64,000 nt of DNA from contig CM075349.1 in NCBI GenBank assembly GCA_037693485.1, positions 75,185,001 through 75,249,000 on the forward strand, read 5' to 3'. The translations under genes were made by a program, and so were the position numbers. The stretch's first letter is position 1. Every line of letters starts with the position of its first letter. This document shows positions 56,201 to 64,000 of the stretch, piece by piece. Source of the stretch: Kitagawia praeruptora (lineage: Eukaryota > Streptophyta > Magnoliopsida > Apiales > Apiaceae). A model generated the notes under the pieces. That model was given only the letters and a program-made list of their open reading frames with translations, had not been told where the DNA came from and did no database searches.

Positions 56201-56799
56201 AAGCCTTGGAAGATATTTTGTGGTTAAAAGCCATGTGAAAGTACTAATTTACCCTTAAAAACAAGTTAATGGAAAGTGATACCACTTGGATTTTCTAATC
56301 TCTTATTTTCTAAGTTTTCTAAGTAAAATGCCCATCACATTGGTAAATAATATGGTATGTATCCTTGTTATATTACTAATCTTGGTTGCTTAGTTTCCAT
56401 ACTCGTCTAATTGTGGTTCGTTTCGAGTAAACCTCATTATCTCAGTGGTTTTCGAAATCATTTACGAATCCAATTTCCTTTGGTATTCTCTTAACTTAAT
56501 AATCCCTTGGTTTAATCTAAATTCACTAATCCCTCAATTTGTCATTCTTATAATATTTCCATGCTCCTCAATATCCAATAGAAGCTTATTCGAAATCAAA
56601 ATCCTCAAAATCCATATTCAGGAATTTCTGAAATCTATCGTCATTTCGAGTCACTTAATTTCAGTGTATAATATTAATATGGTTTCTGTTTATTCATTTT
56701 CTGTTTCCATTATAGGGTACCTACGTACCATTTCTCTAAATCCTCGAAATTTACTATTCATGTGACCACTGTAGCATTACTGAAGTTAGGGTTATTACA
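53239..56799 (-). repeat. LTR of element G (left copy, 3' LTR, 3561 bp)
   Basis: Read on the minus strand it begins TGTAATAACCC and ends GGGGCTGTCACA. Contains the 55-bp triplication (54266-54430), an ACTGATCATCGTG block (minus strand, about 54136-54148) and a possible minus-strand TATATAG near 56010-56018. Confidence 0.95.
54266..54430. repeat. 55-bp tandem repeat, three copies, in left LTR of G
   Basis: ATTAAGTGCTGGACTGTGCA...TACTGTTGTA units start at 54266, 54321 and 54376. They are identical except that the third has TATGC for TACGC. Confidence 0.95.
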
Positions 56800-56813
56800 T
56801 CCTTCCCCCCTTA
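56800..56813 (-). other. Polypurine tract of element G
   Basis: Minus strand AAGGGGGGAAGGA next to the LTR start TGTAATAACC. Confidence 0.8.
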
Positions 56814-57370
56814 AAAGGATTCCGTCCCGGAATCACGTCAAAAATGTCCATAGATACCTTTTCATCTACACCTTATAACTTCTATACCACTTTCTCCATC
56901 CTTTTTCCTTCATAATATCTCTATCTTGTTTTGCGCAAAATTACACCAACATTAAACTTGCTTGTCATTCATCAACATCCCTCTTTTAGTTATGGGTATC
57001 GGCCACCACATTGGCCTCCCCTGAATGGTAGTATATCTCACTTATGGTTTATCCCTATGTTGATCTCTATCATGACATAAAATATACACACTTCGATCTT
57101 ATTATATCTTGTCTCTGTAAAATCTTCCAGAATCTGGCTCGAATAAAATTCCTTGAAACAATTGTAAGAAAATACTTCCTATAATATATATTTCCTGTTC
57201 GTATCCAAACAAGTCTATGGTTTACCCCCAAAATACTATTATTCTCCTTTTCATAGAATTTCTAACCCCTAACAGATACTGATTTTCCTTATCTAGATTG
57301 TCAACCTACATATACCATTCATTGACCACATTTATTTCTTAACCAAACATTTACACTAAAGATTTAAATA
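56814..57370. other. Non-coding internal stretch of G between gag and PPT
   Basis: AT-rich; no coding frame seen. It begins with GGATTCCGTCCCGGAATC, a short inverted repeat also present next to the PPT of element F. Confidence 0.4.
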
Positions 57371-57976
57371 CTAAAAAAAATGTTCACCTGCATCTGTATC
57401 CGGCTTTTTCAATGCTTCTCCTAAAGTTATGTTGTACACTCTGGCAGTAGGTTTATTTGAAACAGTCATACTTTGTCCCGGCGCAGATGACCCACCGGAA
57501 CGGCAATCTCTAGCAAAGTGTCCTAGTTTCCCACATTGATAACACTTGATATCAATCTTGTCAGTTGATGTGCACTGATTATAATAGTGTCCTTTCTGTC
57601 CGCACTTAAAGCAAGTTACTTCCGACCTCCTACACACTCCCGTATGCTTCCTACCACACGTGTTACAATCTGGAAATGGTGTTCGAGATTGATTAGACTG
57701 AAAGGTTCCTGTGGATCTACCACCCTGATTCACCGTCTCACTAACAGTCTTGTTACTCCCTGTCTTTCCCACAAACTGAGATTTTTGTCCCTTACCAACC
57801 TTGTTAAAGTAACTTCCTTCGCTTGAACCTCCTTTCTGACCCTCACATCTCCTTTTCTTACTTTCTCGCCCCATCTGATTTTGTTCGTTATGAGCATTTT
57901 CATTCTGTCTATTTCGTCTTCCTTCATCTCTCTCATTTTCCTTTGCATTTGCTCTATTATTACGCTTAGGCGGCAT
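57371..57976 (-). CDS. gag: Truncated Gag (nucleocapsid part) of element G
   Basis: Chosen start: ATG at 57976 giving MPPKRNNRANAK, a start typical of gypsy Gag; an in-frame ATG 27 bp upstream also exists. The protein has 201 residues. Residues 1-60 are basic and rich in N, R, E and K. Zinc knuckles CFKCGQKGHYYNQC (122-135) and CYQCGKLGHFARDC (145-158) have the CX2CX4HX4C spacing; a CNTCGRKHTGVC segment (104-115) precedes them. The capsid-type region normally between the N-terminus and the knuckles is absent, so the protein is about half the usual length. It may bind RNA but is unlikely to build a particle alone. The frame is fully open, in contrast to the decayed surroundings. Confidence 0.75.
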   Translation of the reverse strand: MPPKRNNRANAKENERDEGRRNRQNENAHNEQNQMGRESKKRRCEGQKGGSSEGSYFNKVGKGQKSQFVGKTGSNKTVSETVNQGGRSTGTFQSNQSRTPFPDCNTCGRKHTGVCRRSEVTCFKCGQKGHYYNQCTSTDKIDIKCYQCGKLGHFARDCRSGGSSAPGQSMTVSNKPTARVYNITLGEALKKPDTDAGEHFF

Positions 57977-58003
57977 GATTCTGTATATAGCAATATTCTT
58001 CAT

Positions 58004-59850
58004 TAATTACCCAAATTTAGGGTATATATACATCATTCTCATATGCACAATTATATCACCAGTTAACTCATTTATATACCATAATATTCTCAACTCAACT
58101 TTAGCAAATAAGCGTATCACCTTTAGTACAATAACCTTTTCATTTAAGTCAATCACCTTATATACATCAATATTCTTGAATCTCAACATTTAATATCAAA
58201 ATACGATAAAATTATGCAAAATACATAAACTTCATTAATTATCCCCACTTCCTTTGTTTATCCTTATTCTAATTCTATCCTCAAAATACACCTTACTCTC
58301 AATAGTAAATCTCAATTATGCCTTAAAATTCCTCATATTCTTTTCTCTTACTAATCATCAAATATACTCATTTCTTCTCACAAAATTCCTTCCTCTCTTA
58401 TATTGAAACGCTTCTAACTCTAATTATCTCTTATTGAAATTTCCCTTTGAATCTCCAGTTCCCTTGTATAATCACGTATATATACTCTAAACATTGCTTC
58501 CCTTATCCCATCCATTACTGAAACCTTCTATATTCAAAACAATTGATAGAATTCAAGAGACCTTAAATTTAAACGAACCCAGATATAAGCAAGGGTCCCA
58601 CAACAATTTATAACATTAAGAGTTTTAAATAACCTTTATTCGAAACAAAAGAATATTTAAGAAATCAATATGATGGAAGAACCCGTACGTCACACAAGTG
58701 AGGGCGTCCCCTCCGACTTTCTATCACACTGACAGATCGTCCTTGTGTATACATATTGGGTTGTTTCTCTTAGTTGAAGTAAGAAATATAGAGGGAAATT
58801 TAAATCACGATGATAAATACCATCTTTCGAAAATAATCTTAGAGGAATATTTTGACTAAGATAGATTAAATACAATTTTGAAACACCTTCCAAAGGTACC
58901 AAAATTTTGAAAAGATACCGACCCTTAATGAATAAGAGGTGCCAGATCACAACTGGATTTACCCACCAATAGAGGAAAATTTGAAACTCAATAACATAAT
59001 TTAGCAGGGATTTAGAAAATTTAAGAATAGGTACCGTTAATAGTCTCTGCCCAATTTAAAATCCCAAATAATGGAAGGTTTTCCTCAAATACCATATATA
59101 TCTAAGTCTGCGTACTCTCCAAAATTTCTTAAATTTGACACTTATCCTTTAGCCTTAAACTATCGTCTTATATTCCCAGTTATCGTCATTTACCTAGTCT
59201 TGACTTGGCTCGATACTTTCTGCCTTTATCCATAATAGAACACAACCCTCTAATCGATATACTTACGTAATATTGATCGTCTTAGCCTGACACTGCTCCG
59301 GTATCAAGGTCCCTTCAAATTATACTTCTAAATTGTATATTCTAACATACCACACATACTCACAATATTTTCTAACGTACACTTCCTATTACCTCAAATA
59401 TTCCCTTTTCTCATATCAGTCCCATGTGCTACATAAACTTGACACTTTTGGCATAATAACCTTTTTTCATTTAAGTCAATCTCGGAATGTCTCAGTCTGT
59501 CTTGGTCCTTAAGGTATATCTTGGCTTTACCGACAAATCTCAATTTCACCATTTCATCTCCACAGTCAATTGAAACAATCAGTGTCTGTTCACCAATTTA
59601 CTTACAATATTTCTTCAAACTCCCTTAAACATAAGAAGACTTTCAATACTCTTAACTTTGACTCACCAATCTCCTCTCCCTACACTAAAACATAAACTTT
59701 TATTATTAATAATCTATAAAATTATAATCACTACTTAGAATAAACGCTTCGTTCGATAAACCCCCCCTCGAACTCGATGGAAGTTCACAATTTTATATTA
59801 TTATTGATACGTTTATTATTATCACTCCTGTTCCTGAGCATTATGACTCT
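58004..59850 (-). other. Decayed internal sequence of G between PBS and gag
   Basis: No long ORF. A minus-strand stretch at about 59420-59600 (reading …VGKAKIYLKDQDRLR… and EIDLNEKRLL…) and a shorter relative at 58110-58175 (…KVIDLNEKVIV…) resemble a block in element F at about 43090-43220, so they are remnants of a shared gypsy region. Their order suggests the interior has been rearranged. Confidence 0.45.
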
Positions 59851-59864
59851 AAGCTCTGATACCA
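59851..59864 (-). other. Primer-binding site of element G
   Basis: Minus strand TGGTATCAGAGCTT, three bases after the LTR end TGTCACA; tRNA-Met type. Confidence 0.9.
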
Positions 59865-59867
59865 AAC

Positions 59868-62800
59868 TGTGACAGCCCCAAATCCGGGGTCATGAATCTG
59901 GGCCATCACGGACCAACTTCCATTCAAAATCAATATCTCTTGGGTTTTTTTTTTTTGTAATTAATACTTATGCAATTGACCCCACAGTAATACACACACA
60001 CACACATGTCATATGCTCAGAGAACAACATTCACCATAATAAAAGTTTAAAGTTAAACAGTTATTACAAACCCAGAATCATACTTAAGTACATTGTTGAG
60101 TGACGCTTCTACAAGAAGCATTTCAACAACCAAATTTATTACAACCTTACACACTTACACACTTAATATACATAAAACCACTAAACCCCTTGCGCTTGCC
60201 ATCTACCTCCGGAATCGATGCTAACGTGCCCTCAGAAGTTCACCTTTCCCTTACCCTTTTACGGGGCGTTCTGCGCAGTATTGGCATACCTAGCTGTATA
60301 TAGATAAGTAGCAAGAGTGAGCTATAATAGCTCAGCAAGATATTATTATAACTAGAGTTTAAAAATGTGACCAAGTATACATGTATATACATATGTAAAT
60401 GGTAAGCACTTATAGACTTTAAGGAAGAATCAAAATTCTTATTTAATAATACATCATCCACTTACTATTATAAGAAAGAAATCTAGAATAATACAGCATC
60501 AGTTTCTCTTCTTAAATATAACAATCAATATAATCTTTCAGTGTAATATCTCAGGATAATATGAATACTTACTTAAATCTCTTACTATCATCATCTCATT
60601 TCCTTCTTATGTAACAATTTTTATAAATTAATATAAAATCAGTTTCTCTTCATCTATAACAATAATTCCATCTTTCATATCATTTTCCCTTTCCAGTATA
60701 CCAATCTAACTTTATCATTTATTCTTTATTCACATATTGTAGGGGTTTTCACTGTTGCCGAATACGTGAGGCACGATGATCAGTCGCCCTCCGTATCCGT
60801 CCCTTTTTACTACCGGTAGACGGAGGTAGGTCTGCTACCATCCCCCAGGAGGAAGGTCTACCACTACATCCTCCTTCGGCAACTCTTGGGCCGAAATGAA
60901 ACATTAAGTGCTGGACTGTGCAACTTCCACACGGCCTCTTACGCTTACTGTTGTAATATTAAGTGCTGGACTGTGCAACTTCCACACGGCCTCTTACGCT
61001 TACTGTTGTAATATTAAGTGCTGGACTGTGCAACTTCCACACGGCCTCTTACGCTTACTGTTGTAAATTCCCCTTTTTATAAGATCATTATTCAATTTAT
61101 CAACACCATTTCACATTTCCATTCCCGTATATCACTTTCATTCTCGCACATTATTTCTATAAAATATATGTATATAACATACACTAAAAAGAATGTTTAT
61201 AATATAGCATTATAAACCTTATAACCCTAGATAACAACTGATACCATTCTCTTTCATATCTCTTTTACCATAAAGCATATTCGCTTCATTCATAATCATA
61301 TCCACATTCATAATCCATATTCAAAAATCTTAGTAAACAGGGAATATATCCCTACTCATCTCATCATATAAGATTCATATATTATCCACCAAAACCATTT
61401 CCTTTGAACATAAACAGTATATCAAAATAAGGATAAAAGAAATCTTGTTCCCTTTAATCCATATCCATACTCATATCTCCCTTTAATTTCCAAAATTAGG
61501 AAAACAAATTCTTAACAATATAGCAATAATAGAATCACATATATATTCCATAAAATCATTTTTCTTTGCAGATAAATAATTTTTCAAAACAGGGATAGAA
61601 GAAATCTTGCCTTGGTTTCTGTATCCTGATAGTATAGCTGGTCCCTCCTCCGGAATTTCTATAAACACAAAAGGACCGTCATTAGAATACCACATCTCTT
61701 ACTCACTACCCTCTCGTATAACAAAACCCTTTACACTTCAACATATGTTTAACGTATTATTATTACCCCAAAGGTTCAAGGACTTAACCATTTATAAGCT
61801 CAAACGAAGTTTCAGTGGTTTTCACCATTTTCCCTAACGACCACACTTAACTGTAAAAATTCTCAGAAAATATGGATTTTGAATTTTAATGTAAGGTCAA
61901 CTGTCAAGGGTCCTCTGACCACCCTACTATACTATCCCAAAATTTCGTGACTTATAAAAATGTCTAAGTATGGTAACTTTAACCTCAAAGTTGATACAAT
62001 TACGTTTTCTCGGTTATCGAACGTCTTTCACTAAAACTGACTTTTCTCCTAAACCGTTCATCAGATTTTAACGCACCTTATATCAAAACACTCTATGAAC
62101 TAAGATCTATCCTTTCATGGTCAATTGGTAACCTAGGCAGTGAGGTACCGTATGAATACAGGGGTCACAAAACAGGGCAGTTTTCGTTCTAACGAAAATC
62201 GGACATTATAACTGCTGTAATTTCATACTTTCCAAAATCAAACTCCTCCAAATCAATCATCAAACACAATAATCATCACCTACACCATGTGGTCTTCATT
62301 ACCAGCCATGGTTACACTCCCAAACTCCTTCCAAAATCAACTCAAACCACTTACAAACACTTATAACATCATAAACATAACCTTTATACCACTTAATCAC
62401 TAAACACAACCATATCCATCATAAATATAAAAGGGCAAGCATGTTTATACCTTCTTGAAGCTTTGACAACACTTAACAATCCTTGATATATCCTTAAACA
62501 ACTTTATCTTAGCTAGAATCAACTAAAGGAACCATAAAATCAAAGTTAGTTTCTTGAAATTACTATTCACTACTATTCATCATCAACTTTCATGAATTTA
62601 TTACCTTACCAAATGATGCTTGATTGCTATGAAACTTGGTGGATGTCTCTATATATCCTCAAGTAACCTCCATGATTTTTCCCTTGATTTTTAGTTGATT
62701 CTAGCTAGGGTTTTGAAATTGATTTTTTTCTTGATGAATAGTGACCTACGAATTTTGATGAAATGAAGAAGATGAGATTTGTTTTGTGTTGGTTAGATCT

Positions 62801-63436
62801 TATCTTGGTGTTTACTTGTTAATCTAGAGTGTTATGGAAGCCTTGGAAGATATTTTGTGGTTAAAAGCCATGTGAAAGTACTAATTTACCCTTAAAAACA
62901 AGTTAATGGAAAGTGATACCACTTGGATTTTCTAATCTCTTATTTTCTAAGTTTTCTAAGTAAAATGCCCATCACATTGGTAAATAATATGGTATGTATC
63001 CTTGTTATATTACTAATCTTGGTTGCTTAGTTTCCATACTCGTCTAATTGTGGTTCGTTTCGAGTAAACCTCATTATCTCAGTGGTTTTCGAAATCATTT
63101 ACGAATCCAATTTCCTTTGGTATTCTCTTAACTTAATAATCCCTTGGTTTAATCTAAATTCACTAATCCCTCAATTTGTCATTCTTATAATATTTCCATG
63201 CTCCTCAATATCCAATAGAAGCTTATTCGAAATCAAAATCCTCAAAATCCATATTCAGGAATTTCTGAAATCTATCGTCATTTCGAGTCACTTAATTTCA
63301 GTGTATAATATTAATATGGTTTCTGTTTATTCATTTTCTGTTTCCATTATAGGGTACCTACGTACCATTTCTCTAAATCCTCGAAATTTACTATTCATGT
63401 GACCACTGTAGCATTACTGAAGTTAGGGTTATTACA
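59868..63436 (-). repeat. LTR of element G (right copy, 5' LTR, 3569 bp)
   Basis: Eight bases longer than the left LTR because ACACTTAC is duplicated near 60147-60162. It carries the same 55-bp triplication. Confidence 0.95.
60903..61067. repeat. 55-bp tandem repeat, three copies, in right LTR of G
   Basis: Units start at 60903, 60958 and 61013, matching the array in the left LTR; here all three have TACGC. Confidence 0.95.
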
Positions 63437-63441
63437 ACTAT
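63437..63441. repeat. Target-site duplication of element G, right (ACTAT)
   Basis: Identical to 53234-53238. Confidence 0.97.
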
Positions 63442-64000
63442 CCTCAATCCCAATACTTCCATGGTATATATAAAATCCATCATCATGTTTCTCAATTCAT
63501 TTTATATCAAAAGTCCTCGCGGTTGGCACTTGGTTAGAAGCACCCCGCTTTGTCCTTACCTTGCTGGTTCAGTCACTCGATAATCTTTAGTGACTTGGCC
63601 CCAACTGGCCATGCTAAAATATGTGAGTTTAGGGGTCGGCTAATAGCATTACTTTTCTAGCAATTGCTGGCATAGTGCCTTCTACTTTGATACCTTTTGA
63701 TCTTTTCAAAACTTCACTCCATGTAAGTCTCAATCGACTTCTCGGTGCCATCTCCGGTCACCTTCCCTTTTCTTTTATTCTTCTAGTTACTCTTATCAAT
63801 TTCATGTGCCACAAAAGCTTAACATTTCTGGCATGACAACTTTTTCATTTAAGTCCATCCCGAACTTTCTTAGTCCGGCTTGTTCCTTGATTATATTTCC
63901 CTTTTTACCATCCAATCTTATCTTCATTAGTTTATTTCTAGAATCAATCGTAATAATCGGGATCTATCTACCAATCCATATAGCGGCTACCTTACCCAAT
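63437..64000 (-). mobile_element. Internal region copy 2 of element F, continued
   Basis: Continues copy 2 after G; equivalent to 42728-43291 of copy 1, with one substitution seen (near 63830). Runs off the window. Confidence 0.9.

Larger units (their letters stand above)
53239..63436 (-). mobile_element. Very young gag-only gypsy retrotransposon G (minus strand)
   Basis: Complete structure: LTRs 53239-56799 and 59868-63436, target duplication ACTAT, PBS at 59851-59864 and PPT at 56800-56813 on the minus strand. The internal region is only about 3.07 kb and holds a Gag-like ORF but no protease, RT, RNase H or integrase. By eye the LTRs differ at about 8 positions plus one 8-bp indel in 3.56 kb (about 0.2%), so insertion was very recent. 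It must have used proteins of a related autonomous element. Confidence 0.93.
34842..64000 (-). mobile_element. Tandem non-autonomous gypsy element F: LTR-internal-LTR-internal (minus strand)
   Basis: Order on the plus strand: LTR1 34842-39446, internal copy 1 39447-45349, LTR2 45350-49951, internal copy 2 49952-53238, interruption by element G, internal copy 2 continued 63437-64000. On the minus strand LTRs run TGTAAGAACCC...GGGGGTGTTACA, a PBS lies at 45331-45345 and polypurine tracts precede LTR starts, fixing the orientation. The two units are offset by about 10.5 kb and nearly identical. A decayed pol segment at 43804-44061 marks it as Ty3/gypsy. Neither internal copy contains a long ORF, so it is a LARD-like non-autonomous element. 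The right end lies outside the window. The five bases before LTR1 are TAAAG; their partner is not visible. Confidence 0.85.

Noticed and set aside
56445..56765. 106-codon plus-strand ORF repeated at 63082-63402
   Set aside because: It lies in the LTRs of G on the strand opposite to transcription, is T-rich and has no homology I recognise.

Overview
This window is nuclear DNA from a flowering plant, most likely a eudicot. It is almost entirely a nest of transposable elements. It is AT-rich and intron-bearing, and its main elements are Ty1/copia elements of the SIRE/Maximus type, Ty3/gypsy chromovirus-like elements with 3.5-4.6 kb LTRs, and a CACTA-type DNA transposon. I see no bacterial features and no ordinary intact host gene. 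I cannot name the species; LTRs this long together with SIRE elements would fit families such as Apiaceae or Asteraceae, but that is a guess.

Layout. (A) 1-13369 is the 3' part of an old copia/SIRE-like element: an RNase H remnant near 0.9-1.05 kb, a decayed 3' region, a run of polypurine-tract-like motifs, and a 1.7 kb 3' LTR at 11671-13369. It is split by a 6.3 kb CACTA-like transposon at 2729-9002, which carries exon-sized pieces of several host genes on its minus strand (MMS19-like, nucleotidyltransferase-like, 14-3-3-like, others unidentified). (C) 13370-15641 is a piece of another SIRE-like element with a broken ORF3. (D) 15642-15797 is an inverted LTR stub. (B) 15798-16232 plus 29405-32629 is a 3.66 kb chromovirus-type LTR, followed by its primer-binding site and a decayed internal region up to 34841.

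(E) 16233-29399 is a structurally complete SIRE-type copia element sitting inside LTR B. It has two 498 bp LTRs differing at about 5 positions, a TATTA target duplication, PBS, gag, pol, a large ORF3, PPT, and a candidate antisense ORF whose leader diverges from that of ORF3. Nonsense codons and frameshifts break gag, pol and ORF3. (F) 34842 to beyond the window is a minus-strand gypsy element with 4.6 kb LTRs and no intact coding capacity. It is present as LTR - internal - LTR - internal, two almost identical 10.5 kb units. (G) 53239-63436 is a very young, gag-only, minus-strand gypsy element inserted into the second F unit. The first F unit keeps the matching empty site (ACTAT).

Inferred order of events: A, C and D are oldest; B inserted into D; E inserted into the LTR of B; F inserted into the interior of B; F was duplicated in tandem; G inserted into one F copy. 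F and G cannot supply their own pol proteins, yet have LTR pairs diverged by only about 0.2-0.3% (counted by eye), so they were probably mobilised in trans. The most novel candidates are the multi-exon chimera in the CACTA element, the divergent antisense/ORF3 arrangement in E, and the F tandem duplication with its paired empty and filled sites.
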